DNA of 64,000 bases from JAFGOM01 sp964605795 (GTDB taxonomy: Archaea; Halobacteriota; Methanomicrobia; Methanomicrobiales; Methanospirillaceae): positions 1-64,000 of the forward strand of contig CAZSDZ010000003.1 in NCBI GenBank assembly GCA_964605795.1. Reading direction: 5' to 3'. Positions 1 through 8,861 of the stretch are shown one piece after another. Under the pieces are notes generated by a model, which saw nothing but the letters and a program-made list of their open reading frames with translations, did no database searches and had not been told where the DNA came from. Both the position numbers and the translations under genes were made by a program. Positions within the stretch are counted from its first letter, which is position 1. Every line of letters starts with the position of its first letter.

Positions 1-45
1 TCATTCTTAAAATAACGACCAAAATAAGTGCGAAATGCAAAATAA

Positions 46-117
46 GCCTCAGGCGAGATTTGAACTCGCGACCTCGTCCTTACCAAGGAAGCGCTCTACC
101 GGCTGAGCCACTGAGGC
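46..117 (-). tRNA. tRNA-Thr (anticodon GGT)
   Basis: Read on the minus strand, the 72 bases fold as a cloverleaf. The acceptor arms GCCTCAG and CTGAGGC pair perfectly, the D arm is GCTC/GAGC, and the T arm GCGAG/CTCGC encloses TTCAAAT. The 7-base anticodon loop TTGGTAA gives anticodon GGT, reading ACC/ACU threonine codons. The anticodon stem has one T-C mismatch at its second pair. No 3' CCA is encoded. A TATA-like CTTTTATGG lies roughly 30 bases upstream on the minus strand. Confidence 0.96.
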
Positions 118-192
118 AATGTGCTTTATTACGTAGACCTGCAATCCATAAAAGAATTACGGAATCAAACTGGTATAAAAGAAAAGAAAGTG

Positions 193-1218
193 TCATCTCT
201 GTAGATGAACCACACGCTGGGGAAACGGAATTTTGATTCCTTCATCTCGAAATACTTCATCTATCCGGGTATTCACATAGTCCTGTACCTCCCATGCCAT
301 GCTGTAATCGTCAGTCCAGACAAGGAGCATGAAATTCAGGCTTGAATCGGCAAATTCAAGAAAGTAGACTGACGGCGCAGGATCTGCAATAATAACGTTA
401 TCTTTTATCCCTTTCCTGGCGATATCCATCAGAATCTCTTTTACCCGTGTAACATCGGTCCCGTACGCGACCCCGATCGGTATTCGTACCTTTAACTTGA
501 TGTCAGGTTCGGCATAATTCGTGAGGATATTCTCGGTAAGAATCTTGTTCGGGATCGTGACTATCTGGGAATCAAGAGTCTTGAGGCGGGTACTGCGGGG
601 CCCGATACTGACGACATCCCCGAGATACCCGTCAATTAAAATCCGGTCCCCGATACGGAACGGCTGATCGGTTGCAATCATAAACCCGCCAAAGAAGTTG
701 GCAAGAATATCCTGTGCCGCAAGACCCAGTACTATTGAAGCGAGACCGGCACCGGCTAAGATCGGGGTGACGTCAATATCAAGGAGGCGCAGGATCCACA
801 AAAAACCGATTGCCCAGACGATATAGCGGACAGTAAGCGAGAGGAAATGAATCAGGCGATCTTCAGACCGGTCTTTGTGTTCTTCAAACCGGGTTTTTCC
901 ATAAAACAGGAGAATATTTCGGGAAAACGATGACGTAACCCAACAACCAATGATGATGTATGCAACATCGAGATACGAGCTGGTTAGTACCCACTGGTAC
1001 TGGGGCGGAACGGCAATTATGCCCGCGAATATATAGAACGTGACAACGAGGATGGTAAGAATCAGTGGAATTCCAATTGCCTGGAGAATGATGCTGGCGA
1101 TGGTTACCGGCTTTTGTTCAGTACGATGCATATGCCGCCGGTATATCACATAGAGTATGGCAGCTAGTGATACTCCGATACACAGGACAACTAGCCCCTT
1201 TATTATCACGACATCCAT
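193..1218 (-). CDS. Small-conductance mechanosensitive channel, MscS family
   Basis: Membrane channel that opens on membrane tension and releases solutes during hypo-osmotic shock. The 341-residue protein has hydrophobic segments near residues 4-24, 45-70, 82-104 and 130-150. These are followed by the Gly/Ala-rich pore helix typical of MscS (ILAGAGLASIVLGLAAQDIL, about 155-175) and the beta domain segment FRIGDRILIDGYLGDVVSIG. The C-terminal part (about 225-335) is the soluble cage. An in-frame GTG lies two codons upstream (1224), but the ATG at 1218 is preferred. It is divergent from hypD, with about 45 bp between the starts. Family assignment is from recognised motifs; ion selectivity cannot be told. 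Confidence 0.9.
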   Translation of the reverse strand: MDVVIIKGLVVLCIGVSLAAILYVIYRRHMHRTEQKPVTIASIILQAIGIPLILTILVVTFYIFAGIIAVPPQYQWVLTSSYLDVAYIIIGCWVTSSFSRNILLFYGKTRFEEHKDRSEDRLIHFLSLTVRYIVWAIGFLWILRLLDIDVTPILAGAGLASIVLGLAAQDILANFFGGFMIATDQPFRIGDRILIDGYLGDVVSIGPRSTRLKTLDSQIVTIPNKILTENILTNYAEPDIKLKVRIPIGVAYGTDVTRVKEILMDIARKGIKDNVIIADPAPSVYFLEFADSSLNFMLLVWTDDYSMAWEVQDYVNTRIDEVFRDEGIKIPFPQRVVHLQR

Positions 1219-1262
1219 AGTCACTTTTTTGTCTCTTCAATGTTTATAAGCTATGAATTTTT

Positions 1263-2300
1263 ATGGCAGCCAGAAATGAGATAGCAGAGAAACTGGGAGA
1301 AATAACGGAACAGATCGGCAGACCTGTCACATTTATGCATGTCTGCGGAACTCACGAGGCTGCCATTGCCCGGACCGGGCTCCGGAGTCTGCTCCCAAAA
1401 AATCTCAAGATTGTTATGGGCCCGGGGTGCCCGGTCTGCATTACTCCACAGGGTGAGATCGATGCGGCAATCGACCTTGCTGACCGGGGATGCATTGTTG
1501 CCACCTATGGTGATCTTCTCCGGGTGCCCGGATCAAAGGGTTCCCTTGAGAGTTCAGGCGGAGACGTCCGGGTTGTGCAGGGTGTTGCACAGGCAGTGGA
1601 GATAGCACAAAAAACCGATAAAGAGGTGGTTTTTATATCAGTCGGATTTGAAACAACTGCTCCTACCGTTGCCGCTGCAATCCTCACAAACCCCCCTGCA
1701 AACTTCTCCATCCTCTCCTGTCACCGCATCATCCCCCCGGCTATGACCTGGCTCCTCTCACAGGGAGAGGCTAACCTTGATGGCTTCCTACTTCCCGGAC
1801 ACGTTCTTGTCATCGCCGGTCTTTCTGATTACAAACAATTCCCAGTCCCTCAGGCTGTTGCCGGCTTTGAGGCTGATGATATCCTGCTCGGACTGCTTAT
1901 GCTCGCAACCCAGGTACGGGACGGGGTTGCACGGGTCGATAATGCATATCCGCGGGCGGTACAGGAAGACGGCAATCCAAAGGCACGGAGCATGATGAAT
2001 CAGGTATTTGAACCCTGTGATGTCGAGTGGCGGGGATTTCCGGTGATCCCGGGTTCAGGACTGCGGCTCCGTGAACCCTATGCAAAGTATGATGCCCAGA
2101 AAAAGTTCGGAATCGTGTTTGCCCATGTCACCAAGCATTCTGCCTGTATCTGCGATCGGGTGCTCCGGGGGATTGCAGAGCCGACCGACTGCAAACTGTT
2201 TGATAAGGTATGCACCCCGAGAACACCGGTCGGACCGTGCATGGTCAGCCACGAAGGCGCCTGCAAAATATGGCACCACTATCATATTGGATCCCGGTAA
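1263..2300 (+). CDS. hypD: Hydrogenase maturation protein HypD
   Basis: Scaffold on which the Fe(CN)2CO group of NiFe hydrogenases is assembled, working with HypC and HypE in the cytoplasm. The 345-residue length is normal for HypD. Diagnostic cysteine motifs are present: CGTHE at about residues 28-32, GPGCPVC at about 53-59, and the C-terminal iron-sulfur cluster region with cysteines in CDRVLRG, CKLFDKVC and GPCMVSHEGACKIW. The start is the first ATG after the divergent MscS promoter. The other hyp gene in the window, hypC, is 35 kb away (37178-37408), so the maturation genes are dispersed. Identification is secure from motifs. Confidence 0.96.
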   Translation: MAARNEIAEKLGEITEQIGRPVTFMHVCGTHEAAIARTGLRSLLPKNLKIVMGPGCPVCITPQGEIDAAIDLADRGCIVATYGDLLRVPGSKGSLESSGGDVRVVQGVAQAVEIAQKTDKEVVFISVGFETTAPTVAAAILTNPPANFSILSCHRIIPPAMTWLLSQGEANLDGFLLPGHVLVIAGLSDYKQFPVPQAVAGFEADDILLGLLMLATQVRDGVARVDNAYPRAVQEDGNPKARSMMNQVFEPCDVEWRGFPVIPGSGLRLREPYAKYDAQKKFGIVFAHVTKHSACICDRVLRGIAEPTDCKLFDKVCTPRTPVGPCMVSHEGACKIWHHYHIGSR

Positions 2301-2360
2301 AACCCAACCGGAAAACCCGACCCTGTTATTTATATTATCCAATGACGAATAGTATAAGGC

Positions 2361-2431
2361 GCCCTGGTAGGGTAGAGGATATCCTGGAAGCCTCCGGAGC
2401 TTTCGACCCGGGTTCAAGTCCCGGCCAGGGC
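2361..2431 (+). tRNA. tRNA-Arg (anticodon CCG)
   Basis: Perfect 7-bp acceptor GCCCTGG/CCAGGGC, a T arm CCGGG/CCCGG around TTCAAGT, and an anticodon stem GAAGC/GCTTT with loop CTCCGGA. The anticodon is therefore CCG, for arginine CGG codons. A TATA-like TTTATATT sits near 2328-2335, about 27 bases before the tRNA, the normal archaeal spacing. No encoded CCA. Confidence 0.95.
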
Positions 2432-2439
2432 ATGTTTAC

Positions 2440-2825
2440 AACAAGTTCAGATCCCGATACGCAATCGGGGTTCTTTTTGGAATTTTTTTCTTTTCACGAT
2501 AAAATCAAAAAACCGGTATGACCATCCGGATCAGCAGGAATGATATCTGATTCAGATGCAAGTTTCTCACACTTTCCTTAATAACAGGCATTATGAGAAA
2601 TTTATAGAATATATTGTGATGGTATCTGGTTGTTTTTATTGAGCGTTATGATTAATGTTGGGTATCCCCGTAATCCATTTATTTTCGGGAAATTGAATTC
2701 AGAGACAATGGTAAATCCCTTTCACTTGATATAATTGAAATGGAGAGGGTCTCTTTGAAAAACACTCCAATCATTGTGGTTTTAAGACAGATCTGCTGAT
2801 TCTTCCGCAATTATCCTGCGCTTAA
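2440..2825. other. Intergenic region without a recognised gene
   Basis: About 385 bp of AT-rich sequence between tRNA-Arg and the convergent secreted protein gene. I see no convincing coding frame, tRNA or repeat. A weak dyad TTTCA/TGAAA occurs near 2720-2740. Confidence 0.6.
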
Positions 2826-4058
2826 TCAGTCATTACACACAATACCGTCATCATTCCCATCAAGTGAGTGAATATCACCTTTTCCTAGTGATTTACAGTA
2901 CTCATAACACTGCTGACTGGTAACTCCGTTCTCAAGCGGGAAATCAGAACAGAAGTATCCTGGTTTTGAGCAGTCACAGAACAATGTAGCAGGGGCTTTT
3001 GTTGCAATTACCGTTGTCTGCGACGGGGAGATATACTTCGTTTTTGTGGTTGGTGTGGTAGGAGTAGGTCTTGGAGTAACTGCAAAGGGTAATGTGAAGG
3101 TATCAGCTGGTGTCTCTGTTCCAGCTCCACCCACCGTGGAAGGCGAGCCGTATACCGATTCTGTGGTTGGTATGGTAGGCGTAGGTCCTGGGGTGATTGC
3201 ATATGAGGCTTGAGCAGAATCAGCAGGGATAATATCTGCTGTAAAAACCTGGGTTATCGGGGTTTGCAGCTTCTCTGTCTGTATGGTATAGGTGTCTCCA
3301 TCACTGGTAATCATTAGATCTCCGTTCATATCAGGACGATACACATGGACTCCCCGTTTTATCAGTTCGTTCATGATATCAACTGTTGTTTTATCATACA
3401 GATTTCCAAAACCAAAGGAGATGATCGCGATATCAGGATTTATTCTCTCAAATAGCGGTTTTGAGATGCCCGTCGATCCCTGTCCCCCGATACTGACAAT
3501 TTCTGAGGTGAGATCTCCTCCGCCGCCTGATGCAGAACCTAACAAGAGGTACCTGACCGATCCATCCGTAACTTTTAGGGCTAACGAATCTGCGAGAGGA
3601 TCACCGGTTACAGCAAACGGATGTACGACCTGGACCGTTATCCCATCCGCAAACGGGATAGTATCCTGATATCTCACTGGTTGGTAGGGAATTTGTCCCG
3701 ATTCAATCATGGTGGAGATCTCTTCATACGGTGTTTCGTTGTATGCTGCTCCATTATCCACATAGAGATCAACTGGGAAACTGGTGAGAACTTTTCCCAA
3801 GCCCCCGCTATGATCCTCGTCAGGATTTGTCAGTACGACCACATCAAGCCTGGTCACTCCAAGGGCAGTGAGGTATGATACCAGTGCATCAGCGGCTCCT
3901 GGCGGTCCTGCATCAATAAGCATGTATCTCCCCCCGGATTCAAGCAATTGTGCCTCGCCCTGGCCAACATCAATAAAATAAACAACAGACTCTCCACTAA
4001 CCCCACTGATCATGGCTGCCAGCAGGATGACAATAACAGGATACAGAACTTTTCCCAT
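2826..4058 (-). CDS. Secreted ComEC-like metallo-beta-lactamase-fold protein with Excalibur tail, active site degenerate
   Basis: The 410-residue protein starts with a signal peptide (about 1-22). It then has a domain resembling the C-terminal beta-lactamase-fold domain of ComEC/Rec2 (about 24-270), including YFIDVGQGEAQLL and TNPDEDHSGG at about 77-86. A Thr/Pro-rich linker holding two copies of a PTPTxPTT-type segment follows, and the end is an Excalibur-type calcium-binding motif (DGNDDGIVCND). Relative to the usual SHxDxDHxGG / TGD / GHP motifs of the family, the first histidine reads Asn, the later TGD reads LGS, and the downstream GHP reads YDK. Metal-dependent catalysis therefore looks compromised. 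An extracellular or cell-surface location is inferred. Confidence 0.75.
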   Translation of the reverse strand: MGKVLYPVIVILLAAMISGVSGESVVYFIDVGQGEAQLLESGGRYMLIDAGPPGAADALVSYLTALGVTRLDVVVLTNPDEDHSGGLGKVLTSFPVDLYVDNGAAYNETPYEEISTMIESGQIPYQPVRYQDTIPFADGITVQVVHPFAVTGDPLADSLALKVTDGSVRYLLLGSASGGGGDLTSEIVSIGGQGSTGISKPLFERINPDIAIISFGFGNLYDKTTVDIMNELIKRGVHVYRPDMNGDLMITSDGDTYTIQTEKLQTPITQVFTADIIPADSAQASYAITPGPTPTIPTTESVYGSPSTVGGAGTETPADTFTLPFAVTPRPTPTTPTTKTKYISPSQTTVIATKAPATLFCDCSKPGYFCSDFPLENGVTSQQCYEYCKSLGKGDIHSLDGNDDGIVCND

Positions 4059-4289
4059 GAGTGTAGTATCTGAATCGGAGCAAGAAAAAGATGTTGTCTG
4101 ATTATGTTATAAGCCTGCAGAAATCGGGAAATGTCTACCGGTTTACTACTGCAGATCTGCTGGCATCGTGGATAAATGATATCGTATTGGGTTTTTCATC
4201 ATGTGCAGTTCCGGTAACCGACGCGGATTTTCTGACAACATATCACAACGTGGTGGCTCTCATCACAACCCCTCCTCTCTGACACGAGT

Positions 4290-5273
4290 TTATCCGGTAT
4301 AACTGCTCTTTGCAAGGTTAAACATCGCCTCTCCCCGGTGAGACCATGCCTCTGCATATGCGTTATCTACAAAAAGCGCCTGTTCATAGGCAAGGATGGC
4401 CTCCTCGTATTGTTTCTGGTCATCGAGTGCGACCCCTTTTACAAACCATACATAGGCGTACTCAGGGTTTTTCCGCAAGATCAACACGTATCCCGGGTCA
4501 TAGATAATTGCGGTCTCAAACTCGGTCAGTGCATCTTCGTACATCAAAAGATCGTAATGGATTCGTCCTTTGTTGTAATAGACCTCGGCATATTCCGGAT
4601 ACAGCTTAAGTGCCTCGTCAAAAGCAAAAATCGCCTTATCGTACTCAGACTGGTTATAATGTGCAAGTCCTTTATCGTTCCAGACCTTCGCAGAGATCTG
4701 GTTTAATTTTGAGGTGAGTCCCAGTTCCTCAATCGCCTGGTCGTAATCTTCAATGGTATAAAAGGTCAGAACCTTGTTCTTTAAAGCTTCAGTTAATGCC
4801 GGATTTAACTCGAGTCCCTGGTCAAATGCGAGGATTGCTTCGTCATGAAGGCCGATACTGTCAAGGGTAAATCCCTTGCTATGCCATGCATTGGCATAGG
4901 AAGGGTTTATCTTGATTGCGGTATCAAACGCAGAGAGCGCCTCTTCGTACCTTCCCAGCTGGTACAGGGATCTCCCCTTATGATACCATGCCTCATCAAA
5001 ATCAGGATGTAAGGTGATGGCAGCATCGAACGCAGAGAGTGCCTCTTCGTAGCGCCCAAGCTCGTACAGGCCCAGTCCACGGATGCACCATGGTTTTGCA
5101 TACTCGGCATTTACCCGAAGCGCCAGGTCAAAAGAACTGAATTCATCGGGTATACTCTCGATGTCCGCTGCAATACCGGCGTTTACAGATGACGATTCGG
5201 CAGATACTCCATATATGACCGAACAAAGAAGGCAGATCAGTACGAGCAGGGGATAATTAGTTCGTTTCTCCAT
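4290..5273 (-). CDS. Exported tetratricopeptide-repeat protein
   Basis: The 327 residues begin with a hydrophobic signal segment (about 8-26) and then contain roughly eight 34-residue TPR units. Typical units contain W..KG..LY.LGRYEEAL.AFD.AI...P. TPR arrays are protein-interaction scaffolds; the partner is unknown. The first two full repeats are nearly identical at the motif LGRYEEALSAFD, suggesting recent internal duplication. No clear Shine-Dalgarno precedes the ATG, so translation may be leaderless. Nothing nearby fixes a specific role. Confidence 0.85.
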   Translation of the reverse strand: MEKRTNYPLLVLICLLCSVIYGVSAESSSVNAGIAADIESIPDEFSSFDLALRVNAEYAKPWCIRGLGLYELGRYEEALSAFDAAITLHPDFDEAWYHKGRSLYQLGRYEEALSAFDTAIKINPSYANAWHSKGFTLDSIGLHDEAILAFDQGLELNPALTEALKNKVLTFYTIEDYDQAIEELGLTSKLNQISAKVWNDKGLAHYNQSEYDKAIFAFDEALKLYPEYAEVYYNKGRIHYDLLMYEDALTEFETAIIYDPGYVLILRKNPEYAYVWFVKGVALDDQKQYEEAILAYEQALFVDNAYAEAWSHRGEAMFNLAKSSYTG

Positions 5274-5752
5274 AAGGAGAGTTGTTCTGACGTATCATAT
5301 AGATACTGGGTAGATGCAGGATTTGGGTTTGGGATAATCCCGTTCATTCATCTCGTATCATCCGGGTTTTCCCTCTGATGAACGCCACAACCAGATAATT
5401 CGTATTGTGATAGTGTACGAGAGAAACCGGCGATAGAATTGATACTGATACGATACAGATTTTGGATAAAAAATATCAGTACTGGTACTGGTTTTGCGGT
5501 TCGTTCCCGGGCCGGTATCGTCCAGGAACAGGTGTTATTAGGTACGACAACAGAGAAAGAATCACGGTATTGTTACACCGACAGGGTTTGTTGCTCCGGG
5601 TCTGGCGGTCTATCCTGGTACGTTCCTGTTAAAGAGTATCAAAATGAGAATGCGTATCGGTAAACGGCATCGTAAACGGCCTCTCATTCATATCCCTTTA
5701 TCGGGTAGTGATAACTCATACCAGAAGAATAGGTATGATTTTAGGAGGGAAG
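5274..5752. other. Intergenic region upstream of the PAS kinase
   Basis: About 480 bp between the divergent TPR gene and the kinase locus. A 74-codon frame at 5439-5663 has unconvincing composition and no ribosome-binding site. I see no repeat or RNA gene here. Confidence 0.5.
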
Positions 5753-5815
5753 ATGGTACAGGGATATCAAAAACAGAGTAAAAGAGAGAGACGAAAGAAG
5801 ATCCCGGGTCTCTGA
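5753..5815 (+). CDS. Possible 20-residue basic leader peptide upstream of the PAS kinase
   Basis: A short frame starting at ATG 5753 encodes a highly basic 20-residue peptide rich in Lys, Arg and Gln (internal KRERRKK). It ends with TGA at 5813-5815, only 4 bases before the kinase ATG at 5820. A very strong Shine-Dalgarno AGGAGGG (5743-5749) precedes it, better placed than anything seen for the kinase itself. It could be a translated leader that couples ribosomes to the kinase start. Alternatively the ribosome-binding site may only be fortuitous. An in-frame upstream ATG exists at 5735. Confidence 0.3.
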   Translation: MVQGYQKQSKRERRKKIPGL

Positions 5816-5819
5816 TTCT

Positions 5820-8800
5820 ATGGCATCCAAAAAAAAAGACAGTGGCAAGGAACGTGAAGAACACTACCGTCAGATAGTTGAGACTATCCCGCAGAAGATC
5901 TTTACCAAGGATTCGAATTCAGTATATCTTTTCTGTAATACCCATTATGCATCCGATCTCGGTATTACCCCTGAAGAGATAGTCGGAAAGACAGATTATG
6001 ATCTCTTTCCACGGCCACTGGCTGAGAGATACCGGGCTGACGACAGAATGGTTATGATATCAGGCAAAAGCCATGTTATCATTGAGGAATACGTAACGAA
6101 AGGAAAAAGTTACTGGGTTAATACACAAAAGACACCAATTCTCGAAGAGAACGGTACGTGTAACGGGATTCTCGGCATATTCCATGATATAACCAGACAG
6201 AGAGAGGCGGAAATTGCGTTACAGGAGAGTGAGGAACGGTACCGCCTTGTCGTTGAGAACAGCCATGATGCGATTGTTATCTCATATCGCAACCAGTTCT
6301 TATATGTCAACAGGCGTGCGGGGGAGATTACAGGATGGAGCCGGGATGAACTGTTGCAGAAAAGTCCCCTGACTCTTGTTCATCCCAGTGATCATGAACA
6401 GGTACAATCTCTGGGCCAAAAAGCGTTACAGGGGAAACCAGTCCCCGATACCTGTACGATCTCATTTTTCACGAAGAGCGGTGATCTCAGATACGCAGAG
6501 ATTACGCTTGACCGGCTCATCTACGCCGGGCACCCCGCCATCCTCTCAATGGTAAAAGACATTACAGAACGAAAGAGAACTGAAGAAGCCCTTCGGGCAA
6601 GTGAGAAGAAGTACCGGCTGTTGTATGACAACCTGCGGGATGGCTATGCCAGCATGGACATGACCGGAACTATAAGGGAATGTAATGATTCCTTCTGTCA
6701 GATGCTCGGATATAAACCGGACGAGATAGTATCAAAGACATATGCCGAGATTACTCCCGATGTTTGGCATGCTATCGAAGCAGATATTATTGAAAAACAG
6801 GTCTTTGTGAACGGGTTCTCAGATCTCTATGAAAAGGAGTATTACCGAAAAGATGGCAGTACCATTCCTGTTGAGCTCAGGACCAGCCTCGTGTATGACG
6901 ATGATAAAAACCCGGTCGGCATGTGGGCTATCATCAGGGATATATCCGGGCGCAAAGAGACAGAAAAAGAACTCTTACGAAGTGAGAAACGGTTCCGGGA
7001 ACTCTTCCAGGTGATATCAAGCGGCGTTATTGTGTTAAAAGCATCAAAAGAAGGAACTGATTTTATCATCAGGAATATCAATCCGGCAGGTCTGGCCATC
7101 CTTGTTCTTGTCCGTGACGAGATCATCGGAAAAAATCTCTTTTCTATCTTTCCGGATCTACGGGACACGGAATTTCACACGGTTTTAAAACGGGTACACA
7201 AAACCCGGATGCCCGAGCCGGTTGCACAGGTATACACACAATCCCGGGAACCAGTCCTTACGAAGAATTATATCTATCCCCTCTCTTCAGATGAGATAAT
7301 CGTGGTTTTTGATGATGTTACTGCAGAAAAAGCAGCGCATGATGCCCTCATCGAAGCAAACGCGTATAACCGGGGTCTGCTCGAGGCAATCCTGTATCCT
7401 CTCGTTACCATCGGTTCTGATGGCTCTATTCATGATGTTAACGAGGCATTCTCAAGCATTACCGGTTGTTCCCGGAAAGAACTCATTGGAACGGATTTTT
7501 CCCGGTATTTCCTTGAACCGGAACTGGCACGGGCAGGATACGAAAAGGTATTCCTTGATGGTGTTATTACCGATTACGAGCTTTTCATACGCCATACGGA
7601 TGGCCATTATACGCCGGTTCTCTACAATGCCACGACGATTCGGGATGAATCGGGTGTCGTCACTGACGTTTTAGCGGTGGCCCGGGATATCACCGAACGC
7701 AAGCGGTACGAAGAGCTTCTGATACGGTTTAATGACGAACTGGAGCAGGGGATTCAGAAAAAAACGGTTGAACTTGCCGTGATAAACCAGGCTCTTGAGG
7801 AAGAGAATACCCAGCGTATTCTTGCCGAGAGTACCATCAGAAAGACCCTCTCGCTTCTCAATGCTGCTATTGAATCAACTGCTGACGGCATACTGGTTGT
7901 TGACCGGAAGGGAAACGTTACCACGTATAACCGAAAATTTGCTGACATGTGGCATATCGATCCCGGGATTATCGACACGGCAGATCATCACGTGACAAAA
8001 ACATACATGGCAGATCAACTTAAAGATCCCGATGAGTACCTGAAAAGTGTATCAGATCTGTACGAACACCCCGGGAGAGAACGCTATGATATGCTTGAAT
8101 TAAAAGACGGGAGACTTTTTGAGCGTTATTCTATCCCGCAAAAGATTAATGAAACGGTAATCGGACGGGTATGGAGTTATCGGGATGTCACCCGGCACAA
8201 ACATGCCAGGGATCAGATTATCGCCTCATTACACGAGAAAGAGGTGCTGCTGAGAGAGATTCATCATCGCGTTAAGAATAATCTTCAACTTATCTCGAGT
8301 CTTCTTGACATGACCAGGATGAGAACTGCAGATCCGGGTACCGGTTCTATCCTGACTGATGTCATGATGAAGATAAAAACGATGTCTCAGATTCATACCA
8401 GGCTTTACGAGAATACGCAGTTTGACCGGATTGACATGAGAAAACAGGTAGAGGATCAGATATCCGCGATATCGATGATATATGGGAGAAAGGATTGCCA
8501 AGTCCTCTGTTCTCTGGAATCAGATGAATTCTATCTCTCTGTGGATCAGGCTATTCCGTGTGCCCTTGTTCTCAACGAGATCCTTTCAAATGCTTATAAG
8601 CATGCTTTTGTAGACAGAAATCATGGAATCATTACTATCCTGCTTCACGAGAACGAGGGTACGGTGTTCATTACCGTTACTGATGATGGAAATGGCATAC
8701 GCGAAGATTTCGATATTACTGCGGCGAGCAGCCTTGGCTTAAAACTGGTCAGGAATCTTGTACAGCAGCAGTTACAAGGAACGCTAAAACTGAGACGAAA

Positions 8801-8861
8801 AGAGGGCACCGAAGTTTTCATCTCCTTCCCGGTAAAAAAGGAAGTGTGGCAGGATGAATGA
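5820..8861 (+). CDS. Soluble multi-PAS sensor histidine kinase (HisKA_2 type)
   Basis: Cytoplasmic signal-transduction kinase of 1013 residues with no membrane segment. Six PAS-like units follow one another at about 15-135, 145-255, 262-380, 390-505, 515-635 and 670-795. Several end in the typical DITERK/DISGRK exit motif. The transmitter has the HisKA_2 H-box EIHHRVKNNLQLISSLLDM (histidine near residue 815), the N-box NEILSNAYKHAF (about 918) and the G-box DDGNGI. The ligand is unknown, though PAS domains commonly bind haem, flavin or small molecules. Its last 8 bases overlap the next gene, a response regulator, so the two are a cognate pair in one operon. Confidence 0.92.
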   Translation: MASKKKDSGKEREEHYRQIVETIPQKIFTKDSNSVYLFCNTHYASDLGITPEEIVGKTDYDLFPRPLAERYRADDRMVMISGKSHVIIEEYVTKGKSYWVNTQKTPILEENGTCNGILGIFHDITRQREAEIALQESEERYRLVVENSHDAIVISYRNQFLYVNRRAGEITGWSRDELLQKSPLTLVHPSDHEQVQSLGQKALQGKPVPDTCTISFFTKSGDLRYAEITLDRLIYAGHPAILSMVKDITERKRTEEALRASEKKYRLLYDNLRDGYASMDMTGTIRECNDSFCQMLGYKPDEIVSKTYAEITPDVWHAIEADIIEKQVFVNGFSDLYEKEYYRKDGSTIPVELRTSLVYDDDKNPVGMWAIIRDISGRKETEKELLRSEKRFRELFQVISSGVIVLKASKEGTDFIIRNINPAGLAILVLVRDEIIGKNLFSIFPDLRDTEFHTVLKRVHKTRMPEPVAQVYTQSREPVLTKNYIYPLSSDEIIVVFDDVTAEKAAHDALIEANAYNRGLLEAILYPLVTIGSDGSIHDVNEAFSSITGCSRKELIGTDFSRYFLEPELARAGYEKVFLDGVITDYELFIRHTDGHYTPVLYNATTIRDESGVVTDVLAVARDITERKRYEELLIRFNDELEQGIQKKTVELAVINQALEEENTQRILAESTIRKTLSLLNAAIESTADGILVVDRKGNVTTYNRKFADMWHIDPGIIDTADHHVTKTYMADQLKDPDEYLKSVSDLYEHPGRERYDMLELKDGRLFERYSIPQKINETVIGRVWSYRDVTRHKHARDQIIASLHEKEVLLREIHHRVKNNLQLISSLLDMTRMRTADPGTGSILTDVMMKIKTMSQIHTRLYENTQFDRIDMRKQVEDQISAISMIYGRKDCQVLCSLESDEFYLSVDQAIPCALVLNEILSNAYKHAFVDRNHGIITILLHENEGTVFITVTDDGNGIREDFDITAASSLGLKLVRNLVQQQLQGTLKLRRKEGTEVFISFPVKKEVWQDE

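Noticed and set aside
4091..4282. 63-codon plus-strand frame between the ComEC-like protein and the TPR gene
   Set aside because: No ribosome-binding site, unconvincing composition and no recognisable family; it fills a short divergent gap.
5439..5663. 74-codon frame upstream of the PAS kinase
   Set aside because: Arg/Ser/Gly-rich translation without domain features or a ribosome-binding site.
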